A stretch of DNA of 64,000 nucleotides from Brevundimonas intermedia (GCF_004614235.1 NZ_SPVH01000002.1:682001-746000), one strand, 5' to 3'. Positions 9,456 through 19,328 are shown, counted from the first letter of the stretch. Made by a program: numbers and translations. The notes: a model not told the origin generated them from the letters alone.

Positions 9456-10034
9456 ATGGCCATCCGACGCATCCTCACCATCGACATCCCTGCCGACCTG
9501 GCGATCCTGAAGCAGGTTTCCAAGCCCGTCGCGGCCGTGGACGACGCCGTCCGCGCCCTGATGGACGACATGCTGGAGACCATGTACGACGCGCCCGGCA
9601 TCGGTCTGGCCGCCGTTCAGATCGGCGCCCTGGACCGGGTCATCGTCATGGACCTGGGCGATCGTGACGGCACGATCCCCGAGACCGAGGAAGAAGACAC
9701 CCCCGAAGCGTTCGAAGCACGCAAGAACCCGCGCTTCTTCGCCAACCCGGAGATCCTGTGGACCTCGGACGAGCTTTACACCTACGAAGAGGGCTGCCTG
9801 TCGATCCCCGAGTATTTCGACAAGGTGGAACGCCCGGCCCGCGTCCGCATTCGCTATCTGAACCGTGACGGTCAGTCGGTGGAGGAAGAGGCCGAGGGCC
9901 TCTACGCCGTCTGCATCCAGCACGAGATGGACCACCTTAACGGCGTGCTCTTCATCGACCATCTGTCGCGTCTCAAGCGGGATCGCGCCGTGACCAAGGT
10001 CAAGAAGGCCGCCCGCGACAGGATCGCCGCCTGA
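9456..10034 (+). CDS. def: Peptide deformylase
   Basis: 192 residues. It removes the formyl group from the N-terminal Met of nascent proteins. All three metal-site motifs are present: [10 protein letters not shown] (about 48-57), EEGCLSIPE (about 109) with the metal Cys, and QHEMDHLNG (about 150) with HExxH. A Glu/Asp-rich insert (about residues 70-85, [16 protein letters not shown]) lies between motifs 1 and 2; inserts here occur in other alphaproteobacterial Def proteins. Its stop overlaps the start of the 92-residue gene (TGATG), and fmt and truA follow: the formylation and deformylation enzymes are encoded together. Confidence 0.96.
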   Translation: MAIRRILTIDIPADLAILKQVSKPVAAVDDAVRALMDDMLETMYDAPGIGLAAVQIGALDRVIVMDLGDRDGTIPETEEEDTPEAFEARKNPRFFANPEILWTSDELYTYEEGCLSIPEYFDKVERPARVRIRYLNRDGQSVEEEAEGLYAVCIQHEMDHLNGVLFIDHLSRLKRDRAVTKVKKAARDRIAA

Positions 10035-10312
10035 TGACCAAGATCGTCCGCCCCGAACGTATCGAACGCGCCGCGCGCCGCATCGCGCCGTCCATTCCCC
10101 GTGGCCGCTCGCTGATCATCGATTCCGAGGGCCGTCGTCGCCTGACCCGCAGCCAGAAGATCGGCGTCGCCGGGGTCGCGACCCTGGCGGGCGTGGCCCT
10201 GCTGGGTGTGGTTGCGGGACTGCTGTTGGACAAGCTGCTCGACTTCGACGACGCCTTGGACGCGGGCGGCGAATGGGATGAGGGCGGCGGCGTCTTCACC
10301 CGCTGGCAGTAA
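10034..10312 (+). CDS. Small predicted single-pass membrane protein between def and fmt
   Basis: 92 residues, unknown. A very basic N-terminal 40 residues (many Arg/Lys) precede one hydrophobic segment (about 45-68, GVAGVATLAGVALLGVVAGLL), then an acidic, Gly-rich tail. This looks like an inner-membrane protein with a cytoplasmic basic region. Its ATG overlaps the def stop by 1 base, so it is translationally coupled to def, and fmt follows 18 bp later. No domain is recognised. Confidence 0.75.
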   Translation: MTKIVRPERIERAARRIAPSIPRGRSLIIDSEGRRRLTRSQKIGVAGVATLAGVALLGVVAGLLLDKLLDFDDALDAGGEWDEGGGVFTRWQ

Positions 10313-10330
10313 ACCTCTAAAGGCGTGCCC

Positions 10331-11254
10331 ATGCGCCTTGCCTTCATGGGAACTCCCGACTTCGCCGTGCCGTCTCTGGCCGAGCTGATCGCCTCGGGTC
10401 ACGAGATCGTCGCCGTCTATTCGCAGCCACCGCGCCCCAAGGGCCGGGGCCAGAAGCTGACGCCGTCGCCGGTTCACGCCTTCGCCGAGACCATGGGCCT
10501 GCCCGTCTTCACGCCCGAATCGATGAAGAGCCCGGACGCCATCGCCGCCTTCCAGAGCCTGGACCTCGACGCCGCCTGCGTCGTCGCCTACGGCCAGATC
10601 CTCAAGGCCGAGGTTCTGGATGCGCCCCGCCTGGGCTGTTTCAACCTTCATGGCTCGCTGCTGCCCCGTTGGCGTGGCGCGGCGCCGATCCAGCGCGCCA
10701 TCATGGCCGGCGACGCCCAGACCGGCGTCCAGATCATGCAGATGGGCGTCGGCCTGGACGAAGGCCCCATCCTGCTGACCGAACTGATGGACATCCGCGC
10801 CGACGACACGGCCGCCATCCTGTCCGAGCGCATGTCCCATGTCGGCGCCGGCCTGTGGCCCCGCGCGCTGGCCGCCATCGAGCGCGGCAGCGTCACCCCG
10901 TCGGAACAGGTCGGAGAGCCCACCTACGCCAAAAAGATCACCCCCGCCGAAGCCCGCATCGACTGGACCCGCCCCGCCGCCGAGGTGGACGCCCACATCC
11001 GCGGCCTGTCGCCCTTCCCCGGCGCCTGGTTCGAAGCGCCGTCAGAGACGGGGCCTGTGCGCGTGAAAGCCCTACTGTCGGCCTTGGCGGACGGATCGGG
11101 CGCGCCCGGCGCGACGCTGGACGACGCCCTGACCGTGGCCTGCGGGACCGGCGCCGTGCGTTTGATCCGCGTCCAGCGCGAGGGCAAGGCGGCGCAATCG
11201 GCCGACGAGATGCTGCGCGGCTTTGCGTTACCGGCCGGGACCGTGCTCGGCTGA
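10331..11254 (+). CDS. fmt: Methionyl-tRNA formyltransferase
   Basis: 307 residues from ATG 10331 (a GTG two codons upstream gives no better start). It formylates initiator Met-tRNA using 10-formyl-THF. The N-terminal domain begins [16 protein letters not shown], and the catalytic region contains [17 protein letters not shown] (Asn and His near residue 108) and a DEGPIL segment with the catalytic Asp. A C-terminal OB-like domain begins near 205. Its stop overlaps the truA start in TGATG. Confidence 0.96.
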   Translation: MRLAFMGTPDFAVPSLAELIASGHEIVAVYSQPPRPKGRGQKLTPSPVHAFAETMGLPVFTPESMKSPDAIAAFQSLDLDAACVVAYGQILKAEVLDAPRLGCFNLHGSLLPRWRGAAPIQRAIMAGDAQTGVQIMQMGVGLDEGPILLTELMDIRADDTAAILSERMSHVGAGLWPRALAAIERGSVTPSEQVGEPTYAKKITPAEARIDWTRPAAEVDAHIRGLSPFPGAWFEAPSETGPVRVKALLSALADGSGAPGATLDDALTVACGTGAVRLIRVQREGKAAQSADEMLRGFALPAGTVLG

Positions 11255-11997
11255 TGCCGCGCTACAAGCTGACCATCGAATACGACGGCACGGCCTACAA
11301 CGGCTTCCAGGCCCAGGCGGACCAGCCGACGGTCCAGGGCGCGATCGAAGCCGCCATCCTGGCCTTTTCGGGCGAGCGGATCCGCATCGCCGCCGCCGGT
11401 CGCACCGACACCGGCGTCCATGCGACGGCCCAGGTCATCCACGCCGATCTGGAGCGCGACTGGCCGGTCGATACGGTCCTGAACGCCATCAACGCCCATC
11501 TGATCAAACAGGACGTCTGCGTCCTGTCGGCCGAATACGCGCCCGACCCGGAGTGGCACGCCCGCTTCTCTGCGACCGGACGCGGCTACCTGTACCGGAT
11601 CCTGAACCGCCGGCCTCAACCCGTTTTGGAGCGGGACCGCGTCTGGCACGTCAAGAAGACCCTGGACGCCGAGGCCATGCACCAGGCGGCCCAGGTGCTG
11701 GTCGGGCTGCACGACTTCACCACCTTCCGCGACGTGGGCTGCCAGTCCAAGTCGCCGATCAAGACCCTGGACGTGGCCCGCGTCTCCCGCTTCGGCGAGG
11801 AGGTGCATCTGGTCTTCCAGGCCCGCAGCTTCCTGCACCGCCAGGTCCGGTCGATGACCGGCACCCTGGTCGAGGTGGGTCTGGGCCGCTGGACCGCCCA
11901 TGACGTCAAGGCGGCGCTGGAGGCGAAAGACCGCGCCCGATGCGGCCCCGTCGCCCCCTCGGCGGGGCTCTATCTCAGCGGCGTGCGCTACGACTGA
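11254..11997 (+). CDS. truA: tRNA pseudouridine(38-40) synthase
   Basis: 247 residues. It isomerises uridines 38-40 in the anticodon arm of tRNAs. The catalytic Asp is in AAAGRTDTGVHA near residue 52, and other TruA motifs are IEYDGTAYNGFQ at the N-terminus, FSATGRGYLYRI near 108 and the FLHRQVRSMTG stretch near 195. The start ATG overlaps the fmt stop by one base. It ends 18 bp from the convergent asd stop. Confidence 0.95.
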   Translation: MPRYKLTIEYDGTAYNGFQAQADQPTVQGAIEAAILAFSGERIRIAAAGRTDTGVHATAQVIHADLERDWPVDTVLNAINAHLIKQDVCVLSAEYAPDPEWHARFSATGRGYLYRILNRRPQPVLERDRVWHVKKTLDAEAMHQAAQVLVGLHDFTTFRDVGCQSKSPIKTLDVARVSRFGEEVHLVFQARSFLHRQVRSMTGTLVEVGLGRWTAHDVKAALEAKDRARCGPVAPSAGLYLSGVRYD

Positions 11998-12015
11998 ACC
12001 CCGCCTGCCGGCCGG

Positions 12016-13059
<1,044 letters not shown>

Positions 13060-13084
13060 TCAGGCGTCTCCTTGAAGGATGGAG

Positions 13085-13196
13085 GCGCGGGGTTCAGCCG
13101 GATCGACCGCCCCGCGCATCGGCGGGGCTTGGGATCGGGGTTCGGCGCTTCAGACCTTGCGCACACCCGAAACCACCCCGCCGAGGCAGGTGGTTT
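13085..13196 (-). promoter_or_regulatory. Structured leader of asd with mutually exclusive hairpins
   Basis: Read on the minus strand, three pairing elements are seen. An AAACCACC/GGTGGTTT stem uses 13189-13196 with 13170-13177. A CCCCGC/GCGGGG stem uses 13122-13127 with 13110-13115. A GCGCGGGG/CCCCGCGC stem uses 13110-13117 with 13085-13092. The last two share 13110-13115 and cannot form together, and the last ends about 12 bp before the asd Shine-Dalgarno. The arrangement is what one would expect of an attenuator or translational switch, but no U-run follows, so control of translation is more likely than termination. Function is an inference. Confidence 0.4.
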
Positions 13197-13230
13197 TCGA
13201 GGTCATCGCTTTGGTCAGGCGTTGGGTCAC
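13150..13230 (-). CDS. Candidate leader peptide upstream of asd
   Basis: A 26-codon frame with GTG at 13230, an upstream AGAGAG as possible Shine-Dalgarno, and TGA at 13150-13152. Five of 26 codons are Thr (all ACC), including a Thr-Thr pair, and the first hairpin of the leader lies inside it. asd feeds threonine synthesis, so a threonine-sensing leader is conceivable. ACC is the common Thr codon in a genome this GC-rich, so enrichment is only suggestive. Confidence 0.3.
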   Translation of the reverse strand: MTQRLTKAMTSKTTCLGGVVSGVRKV

Positions 13231-13327
13231 GGCGACGCTCTCTAAGGACGAGAATCGTTCGTGTAAACAGCCAAGTTGGGAATGATCGAGCACAGAGGGA
13301 GCTATTGGGTTCCCACGGCGCAAGTTT

Positions 13328-13435
13328 CGTCATCCTCGCCCTTGTGGCGAGGATCCAGACTCCCGGTGCGTTAGCAGGGTGCGCCGCCGTCGAACACCGA
13401 GAGTCTGGATCCCAGGGACAAGCCCTGGGATGACG
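13328..13435. repeat. Intergenic cloverleaf-like inverted repeat element (copy 1)
   Basis: The element has outer arms CGTCATCC (13328-13335) and GGATGACG (13428-13435). Next come a small hairpin TCGCC-cttgt-GGCGA, inverted arms GGATCCAGACTC and GAGTCTGGATCC around a 34-base centre, and a second hairpin CCCAGGG-acaag-CCCTGGG. It fills the gap between asd and fabB. A second copy with the same outer arms is at 61217-61383. Short palindromic intergenic repeats of this kind are common in alphaproteobacteria. Confidence 0.75.
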
Positions 13436-13451
13436 GGTCATCAGTGGAGAA

Positions 13452-14669
13452 TCAGACCTTCGACAGGATCAGCGTGCCGTTGGTGCCGCCGAAGCCGAAG
13501 CTGTTGGACATGACGTGGGTCAGTTCGCCCTCGTGCCGCTTGCGCAGGATCGGCATGCCCTCGAAGGCCGGATCGAGATTTTCGATGTGGGCGCTCTCGG
13601 CCGCAAAGCCGTTCTGCATCATCAGCAGGCAGTAGATGGCTTCCTGCGCCCCCGCCGCGCCCAGCGAGTGGCCCGTCAGCGACTTGGTCGAGGAGATCAT
13701 CGGCATCTGGTCGCCGAAGACGGCGCGCACGGCCTCCATCTCCTTGGAATCGCCGACCGGGGTCGAGGTGCCGTGCGGGTTCAGATAGTCGATCCGGGGA
13801 TTGCCGGCCTGCTCCAGCGCGATCTTCATGCAGCGCTGGGCGCCTTCGCCCGAGGGGGCGACCATGTCATGGCCGTCGGAATTGGCGCCATAGCCGGTGA
13901 CTTCGGCATAGATGGTCGCGCCGCGCGCCTTGGCCCGCTCGTAGTCTTCCAGCACCACGATGCCGGCGCCGCCAGCGATGACGAAGCCGTCGCGGTTGAC
14001 GTCATAGGCGCGCGAGGCGACCGACGGATTGTCGTTGAAGTCCGAGGACATGGCGCCCATGGCGTCGAACATGTTCGACATGGACCAGTCGATGTCCTCG
14101 CAGCCGCCGGCGAAGACCACGTCCTGCTTGCCCCACTGGATCTGTTCGACCCCGGCGCCGATGCAGTGGGCGGAGGTCGCGCAGGCCGAGCTGATCGAAT
14201 AGTTGACGCCGCGCATCTGGAACCAGGTCGACAGCACCGCCGAGGGGCCGGACGCCATGGCCTTGGGCACCGCGAACGGGCCGATCCGCTTGGGCGAGCC
14301 GCGCTCGACCGTGGTGGCGGCGGCCTGCAGGATGACCTGGGTCGAGGGACCGCCCTCGCCGACGATCAGACCGATGCGGTCATCCTTGATCTCGTCGGCC
14401 GTCATGCCCGACGACTTCAGGGCCTCTTCGAAGGCGATGTGCCCCCAGGCCGTGCCGTTGGCCAGGAAGCGGGCCGCGCGACGGTCCACCAGTTCCTCCC
14501 ACGGGCCGATCTTGGGCGGCGCCCAGACCTGGCTGCGGAAGCCGTATTTGGCGTGATCGGGGGCATGGACGACGCCCGAACGGGCTTCGCGCAGGGACTG
14601 GGTGACCTCTTCGGCGCCGTGACCGATGGAGGAGACGATGCCCAGGCCAGTGACGACGACACGACGCAT
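13452..14669 (-). CDS. fabB: Beta-ketoacyl-ACP synthase I
   Basis: 405 residues from ATG 14669, preceded by AGAAGGA. It condenses malonyl-ACP with acyl-ACP and elongates the cis-3-decenoyl intermediate made by FabA, which gives unsaturated fatty acids. The Cys163 nucleophile lies in SSACATSAH, and His residues lie in NPHGTSTPVGD and in the GHSLGAAGAQE loop. An upstream in-frame start at 14753 would add 28 unlike residues and overlap fabA, so it is rejected. It forms an operon with fabA, 64 bp upstream. Confidence 0.95.
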   Translation of the reverse strand: MRRVVVTGLGIVSSIGHGAEEVTQSLREARSGVVHAPDHAKYGFRSQVWAPPKIGPWEELVDRRAARFLANGTAWGHIAFEEALKSSGMTADEIKDDRIGLIVGEGGPSTQVILQAAATTVERGSPKRIGPFAVPKAMASGPSAVLSTWFQMRGVNYSISSACATSAHCIGAGVEQIQWGKQDVVFAGGCEDIDWSMSNMFDAMGAMSSDFNDNPSVASRAYDVNRDGFVIAGGAGIVVLEDYERAKARGATIYAEVTGYGANSDGHDMVAPSGEGAQRCMKIALEQAGNPRIDYLNPHGTSTPVGDSKEMEAVRAVFGDQMPMISSTKSLTGHSLGAAGAQEAIYCLLMMQNGFAAESAHIENLDPAFEGMPILRKRHEGELTHVMSNSFGFGGTNGTLILSKV

Positions 14670-14733
14670 GGTGTTTCCTTCTGATGCTTCTCGACCCGAG
14701 GGTCTTCCGCCTTGTTCGCGGTTATATAGGGGC

Positions 14734-15267
14734 TTAAGCGCCCGCCGCCTCATCCTTCGCGCCGAACAGGCCGACCCGCATGTCGTTGCAGGTGTAGATG
14801 ACCTGACCGTCGGCCTCCAGCACGCCGTCGGCGATGCCCATGACCAGTTTGCGGTTGATGACGCGCTTCAGGTTGATCTTGTAGACCACCTTCTTGATGT
14901 CGGGCGTGACCTGGCCGGTGAACTTGACCTCGCCGACGCCCAGGGCGCGGCCCTTGCCGGGTCCGCCGATCCAGCCGAGGTAGAAGCCGACCAGCTGCCA
15001 CATGGCGTCCAGGCCCAGGCAGCCCGGCATGACCGGGTCGCCGATGAAGTGGCACTGGAAGAACCAGAGCTCGGGATTGATGTCGAGTTCGGCCTCGACA
15101 TAGCCCTTGCCGTGTTCGCCGCCGTCGGCCGAAATCTGGGTGATCCGGTCGAACATCAGCATCGGCGGGGCGGGCAGCTGGGCGTTGCCGGGACCGAACA
15201 GTTCGCCGCGGCCCGAGGCCAGCAGGGCCTCATGATCGAAGGACGAAGGGTATTGGGACTGGGTCAA
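14734..15267 (-). CDS. fabA: 3-hydroxydecanoyl-ACP dehydratase/isomerase
   Basis: 177 residues, the family length. It dehydrates 3-hydroxydecanoyl-ACP and isomerises trans-2 to cis-3, the branch point of anaerobic-type unsaturated fatty acid synthesis. Catalytic His73 ([12 protein letters not shown]) and Asp87 (GLDAMW) correspond to the known His/Asp pair. The most plausible start is TTG at 15265-15267, since the next in-frame Met is far inside the fold. It is the first gene of fabA-fabB. Confidence 0.94.
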   Translation of the reverse strand: MTQSQYPSSFDHEALLASGRGELFGPGNAQLPAPPMLMFDRITQISADGGEHGKGYVEAELDINPELWFFQCHFIGDPVMPGCLGLDAMWQLVGFYLGWIGGPGKGRALGVGEVKFTGQVTPDIKKVVYKINLKRVINRKLVMGIADGVLEADGQVIYTCNDMRVGLFGAKDEAAGA

Positions 15268-15336
15268 GGCGTTTCCGTTTCTTGATACGTTGCGCGCGGG
15301 TTACACGACCGCGCCGCTTCGCTCAACAGCGTGCGG

Positions 15337-15909
15337 TCAGTTGCGCCCCGTGCCCGCCGGCCGATTGGCGTTGCACAGCGCCCGTTCCTGGGTTCCGAAC
15401 ACCGCCCGTTGCGCCACCCAGCCCTCCAGCCGCCGCGCCCGGACCTTGCACCAGCCCTCTTCGCATTCGTCCAGCAGCACCAGGGCGCGCGGTGACAGGC
15501 GCGCCCGCACCGAGGCCGTCTCGGATCGGCCCGACCGGATCGGTACTTCCTGTGCGGTGGTGTTGAAGACATAGCGGCGGCCTGACGACACGGTGCGGTG
15601 TATCCAGGCGACGGCGCCGTCCGGGTCGCAGATCTTGCGCCATTCGGTCGTCTCGGCGATCACCTGAACCGGCAGGCCGGCGGCGCGGTATTCCCACAGG
15701 ATCGGATAATCCAGCCCCGGTCCCTGACGCGCGCGCACGTGCGAGGACTTCAGAGAAATCCAGCGCGGCACCTCCAGCCCGGTCGGGGTCGGGCGGCCGT
15801 CGGGCATGGTCGCGCCCGCGCTCGCCATCACCCCGAGACCGAGAATCGCCAGAACGACGGCGAGGCGGCGTCGCAGGCTTTGGAAGATGGCGGCGGCTTT
15901 GCTAGACAC
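15337..15909 (-). CDS. Exported SH3-domain protein
   Basis: 190 residues from GTG 15909; the start is uncertain, and a TTG at 15978 would overlap the divergent dehydrogenase. After a basic N-terminus comes a hydrophobic signal-like segment (about 13-33, AVVLAILGLGVMASAGA). Bacterial SH3-like repeats follow (about 50-175), with SHVRARQGPGLDYPI and LDECEEGWCKVRA. Proteins with this SH3 (DUF1058-type) architecture are usually periplasmic and may bind peptidoglycan. The exact role is unknown. Confidence 0.75.
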   Translation of the reverse strand: MSSKAAAIFQSLRRRLAVVLAILGLGVMASAGATMPDGRPTPTGLEVPRWISLKSSHVRARQGPGLDYPILWEYRAAGLPVQVIAETTEWRKICDPDGAVAWIHRTVSSGRRYVFNTTAQEVPIRSGRSETASVRARLSPRALVLLDECEEGWCKVRARRLEGWVAQRAVFGTQERALCNANRPAGTGRN

Positions 15910-15977
15910 TGAATGGAACGACCCGTCGCGCGGGCTTTCGATCCGTCTGAATCGCCGCCCGCAAACCAAGGCCCGCA

Positions 15978-16964
15978 ATGTCCGCCCGCAAGCTTAAGGT
16001 CGTATTAACCAGACGCCTGCCCGACGCGGTGGAAACGCGGATGCGCGAGCTGTTCGACGCCGAGCTGAACCTGAAGGACCAGCCGATGGACCGCGCTGCG
16101 CTCCAGGCCGCCGTCCAGCGCGCCGAGGTTCTGGTCCCCACCATCACCGACGTCATCGACGCCGAACTGATCAACGGCGCGGGCGAGCAGTTGAAGATGA
16201 TCGCCAACTTCGGCGCCGGCGTGGACCATATCGACATCGACGCGGCCGTGGCGCGCGGCATCATCGTCACCAACACCCCCGGTGTCCTGACCGAGGACAC
16301 CGCCGACCTGGCCATGAGCCTGATCCTGGCCGTCAGCCGCCGTATCGTCGAGGGCGCCCAGGTGGTCGCCGAGGGGCGGTTCGAGGGCTGGACCCCGACC
16401 TGGATGTGCGGCCGCAAACTGTGGGGCAAGCGGCTGGGCATTGTCGGCATGGGCCGGATCGGCCAAGCCCTGGCCCGGCGCGCCAAGGCCTTCGGGCTCC
16501 AGGTCCATTATCATAACCGCAAACCCGTCCCGGCCCTGATCGAGGAAGAACTGGGCGCGACCTATTGGGACGACCTGGACCAGATGCTGGCGCGGATGGA
16601 CATCGTCTCGCTGAACTGTCCGGCGACCAGGGACACCCATCACCTGCTGTCGGCGGAGCGGCTGGCCCGGCTTCAGCCCCACGCCATACTGATCAACACC
16701 GCGCGCGGCGAACTGATCGACGAGGCGGCGCTGGCTCAGGCGGTGGCCATGCGCGCCCTGTCCGGCGTCGGCCTGGACGTGTTCGAGAACGAGCCGGACA
16801 TCCACCCCGGCCTGCTGGGCCAGCCGAACGTCGTGCTTCTGCCCCACCTGGGCTCAGCGACGCTTGAGGCGCGCCAGGACATGGGCGACCGGGTCATCGC
16901 CAACGTCATGACCTACCAGAACGGCCACCGCCCGCCCGACCGCGTCATCCCCGCGATGCTTTAG
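15978..16964 (+). CDS. D-2-hydroxyacid dehydrogenase (glyoxylate/hydroxypyruvate reductase-like)
   Basis: 328 residues. An NAD(P)-dependent D-isomer specific dehydrogenase. The Rossmann motif GIVGMGRIGQALARRAKAFG lies near residue 155. The catalytic Arg is in INTARGELID near 238, the Glu in ENEPDIHPGL, and the His in LLPHLGSAT near 290. The N-terminal substrate domain has NFGAGVDHIDI. This matches the glyoxylate reductase (GyaR/GhrB-like) subgroup; the substrate is inferred. Its stop overlaps the convergent DUF6880 stop by 4 bp. Confidence 0.88.
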   Translation: MSARKLKVVLTRRLPDAVETRMRELFDAELNLKDQPMDRAALQAAVQRAEVLVPTITDVIDAELINGAGEQLKMIANFGAGVDHIDIDAAVARGIIVTNTPGVLTEDTADLAMSLILAVSRRIVEGAQVVAEGRFEGWTPTWMCGRKLWGKRLGIVGMGRIGQALARRAKAFGLQVHYHNRKPVPALIEEELGATYWDDLDQMLARMDIVSLNCPATRDTHHLLSAERLARLQPHAILINTARGELIDEAALAQAVAMRALSGVGLDVFENEPDIHPGLLGQPNVVLLPHLGSATLEARQDMGDRVIANVMTYQNGHRPPDRVIPAML

Positions 16965-18169
16965 CCCGCAGCCAGCAACCGCTCGGCCGCATCGGGGTAT
17001 TTCTGCGCCAGCCGCGCCGCCCAGTCCGCCCTCAACAGCAGCGGCGTGCGAACCTCGCGGATGCGGCGCTCGACCAGGGCCGCCGCCTCGCGGTGTGCGG
17101 GCCAGTCCATCAAGAAGCCCAGAGCCGTCTCGAAATCGGCATAGGTCGCAGCGTGCGCCAGGGCGCGGTCCAGCGCCTCCACGTCGTCGAAATCCGGCAG
17201 GCGCGCCAGATAGGCCCTCAGCACCGGCGCCGACAGGTCGCGTTCGAACATCGCCCAGCGAAGCTCTTGCGCCTCGTCCTTGCGGCCCTCGGCTTCCAGC
17301 AGGTCGATCGAGGTCGCCTCCCAAGCCGGCGTCAGGGTGGGCGGGCCGGCTTGCGGCGAACGCCCGAACGTCCAGCGCCGATTGCCCGCCGAGGGCGCCA
17401 GCGCCGCCTCCAGCGCCTGACGCGCCTCGGGAATCCGGTCGGCGACCAGCAACCGCTTGGCCATCACCGCCGCAAAATCCGGAGAGCCCCGCTCCTCCGG
17501 CGTCGTCAGCGACAGCCACAGATCGAGATCGCCCGCCCGGTCCGCCAGCCGCCGCATCGCCGTCCGCATCCCGCGCGCGCTCGATGTCTTGTCCAGAGTG
17601 TCCAGCAGCCGCCTGGCCATGTCCGGCGTCAGTTCCTCGCCGCCTGCCCCGATCCAGCGGGCGTATTCCAGCGGCTGACGCTCCACCGCCTGGGCCAGAG
17701 GCGCGACGGCCTTCTCGTCTGCCTGAACCGCAGCCCCGGCGATCCGCCACAAGTCCGGCGCCGCCGTCTCGAACGCGGCCGCCAACTCGCCCTTCTGATC
17801 CTTGACCCGCGTCGCCAGACCGCGAAACAGGTCGAACCAGGCGATCAGCCGCTCCAGCCCCTCCCTAGGCGCCGCCACGGCCAGATCATCGACGATAGCC
17901 CCGCGCAGGATGTCCAGATCCCGCAGCAGGTCGGGGCGCTTCCTCCACGACACCCGCGCCCGGCTGGCGGCGATGGTCGACAGACGCTTGTCCAGTTCCA
18001 GCGCCAGCAGGTCCGGCCCGGCCTCGGCCGCCAGCACCAACCTGAGCCTGCGCTTCAGAATGGCGTCCGCGTCGGCCGCCTGCATCAGCAGTTCGCCCAG
18101 GCGATCCGCCCCCAACCCGCTCAGATTGGCGGCGTTCAGGCGTTTGGGCGAGGCGGGACGTCGGGCCAT
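16961..18169 (-). CDS. DUF6880 family protein
   Basis: 402 residues from ATG 18169, which has a perfect AAGGAGG 6 bp upstream; the longer frame from 18208 has no such signal. Function unknown. The protein is almost entirely Ala/Leu/Arg-rich helix with TPR-like or HEAT-like periodicity in the C-terminal half, and has no signal peptide or membrane segment. The opening after a basic stretch (KRLNAANLSGLGADRLGELL) matches my recollection of the alphaproteobacterial DUF6880 group. Confidence 0.75.
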   Translation of the reverse strand: MARRPASPKRLNAANLSGLGADRLGELLMQAADADAILKRRLRLVLAAEAGPDLLALELDKRLSTIAASRARVSWRKRPDLLRDLDILRGAIVDDLAVAAPREGLERLIAWFDLFRGLATRVKDQKGELAAAFETAAPDLWRIAGAAVQADEKAVAPLAQAVERQPLEYARWIGAGGEELTPDMARRLLDTLDKTSSARGMRTAMRRLADRAGDLDLWLSLTTPEERGSPDFAAVMAKRLLVADRIPEARQALEAALAPSAGNRRWTFGRSPQAGPPTLTPAWEATSIDLLEAEGRKDEAQELRWAMFERDLSAPVLRAYLARLPDFDDVEALDRALAHAATYADFETALGFLMDWPAHREAAALVERRIREVRTPLLLRADWAARLAQKYPDAAERLLAAG

Positions 18170-18290
18170 CGGGCCTCCTTTTTCACAAGTCTGTCGGATC
18201 GGACTCACACGGCTGTCGAAAACCGCTGGCAGGGGAGGAACCGTCGCGAGCGGGCTTCGTTTCCGGCGGCGTATTCGAGGAAGTGTTGCG

Positions 18291-18542
18291 TTGGACTCCT
18301 ACTATTGCATCGTCAACCTGCCCGGCGTTCCGGTGCGGGACATCTGCGTCCTCGACGCCGCCGACGACACGGCGGCCAATCAGGCGCTGGAGGAGATCGC
18401 CCGCAACTGGGTCGGGTTCGAGACCCTGTATCTATATTGCGGCGAACGGCTGGTGACGGTGCTCAGCAATCCCGCCCTGGGCTTCGCCGCACCTCTGGCC
18501 GATCTGGACCTGGCCGACATCCGCTTCGCCACGGCCGCCTGA
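18291..18542 (+). CDS. Small uncharacterised protein, 83 residues, TTG start
   Basis: Starts at TTG 18291 with AGGAAG 7 bp upstream. The reading frame continues open upstream, but that part mirrors the opposite-strand gene and has no ribosome site. The product opens with a DSYYCIVNLPGVPVRD stretch, is acidic (many Asp/Glu) and ends ADIRFATAA. A single beta-alpha fold is plausible. The gene ends 3 bp from the convergent MoeB/ThiF stop. Function unknown; the ribosome site and clean codon usage make it likely real. Confidence 0.65.
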   Translation: MDSYYCIVNLPGVPVRDICVLDAADDTAANQALEEIARNWVGFETLYLYCGERLVTVLSNPALGFAAPLADLDLADIRFATAA

Positions 18543-18545
18543 GGC

Positions 18546-19310
18546 TCAGCCACCGCAGACGGGGCAATGGGGGTCTGCCCCCACCCGCACGGTGCGCGCC
18601 GCGCCCGCCAGACCGTCATAGAGCAGCAGCCGTCCGGTCAGGGCCTCGCCCGCCCCCGTGATCAGCTTGATCGTCTCCAGCGCCGCCATCGACCCGATCA
18701 CGCCCGCCAGCGCCCCCACGACACCCACGCGCGAACAGGTCTCGGCGTCCGGCGGAATCTCCGGCGTCAGGCATTGATAGCAGGGCCGGCCCGCAAACAC
18801 ACCGACCTGACCGCTCCAGCGGCCCAAGGCCCCCGACACCAGCGGCTTGCCCGACGCGACGCAGGCCGCATTGACCCACAGCCGGGTCTGGAAGTCGTCG
18901 GTGCCGTCCAGCACGATGTCGAACGCGGCGACCCGCGCCGCTGCATTGTCGAGCGTCAGCCGCTCGACGAAGGTCTCGACCGCCACGTGAGGATTGAGAC
19001 CACCCAGCCGTTGGGCCGCAGCCTCGACCTTGGGCCGGCCGATCTCCGCCGTGGAAAAGGCGATCTGCCGCTGAAGGTTGGACAGGCCCACGACATCGTC
19101 GTCGATCAGGCCCAGCGTCCCGACCCCCGCCGCCGCCAGATAAAGCGCCGCCGGCGAACCGACGCCGCCCGCGCCGACGATCAGCACCCGCGCGCGTTTC
19201 AGCGCCTGCTGCCCCGGCCCGCCCACCTCGGACAGGACGAGGTGGCGCGCATAGCGTTCGACTTCGTCTTCGGAAAAAATCACCGCCCTCTCTAACCCTG
19301 CCGACGACAA
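18546..19310 (-). CDS. moeB: HesA/MoeB/ThiF-family adenylyltransferase
   Basis: 254 residues. E1-like enzyme that adenylates the C-terminus of a sulfur-carrier protein (MoaD or ThiS) for molybdopterin or thiazole synthesis. The nucleotide loop VLIVGAGGVGSPAA lies near residue 41, the conserved NLQRQI with Arg near 78, and the LDGTDDFQTR segment near 134. Zinc is probably bound by two CxxC pairs: CYQC near 178 and CPVC at the C-terminus. MoeB versus ThiF cannot be separated by motif alone. There is no rhodanese domain. Confidence 0.85.
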   Translation of the reverse strand: MSSAGLERAVIFSEDEVERYARHLVLSEVGGPGQQALKRARVLIVGAGGVGSPAALYLAAAGVGTLGLIDDDVVGLSNLQRQIAFSTAEIGRPKVEAAAQRLGGLNPHVAVETFVERLTLDNAAARVAAFDIVLDGTDDFQTRLWVNAACVASGKPLVSGALGRWSGQVGVFAGRPCYQCLTPEIPPDAETCSRVGVVGALAGVIGSMAALETIKLITGAGEALTGRLLLYDGLAGAARTVRVGADPHCPVCGG

Positions 19311-19328
19311 GGCGCGAGAGGCGCCGCG

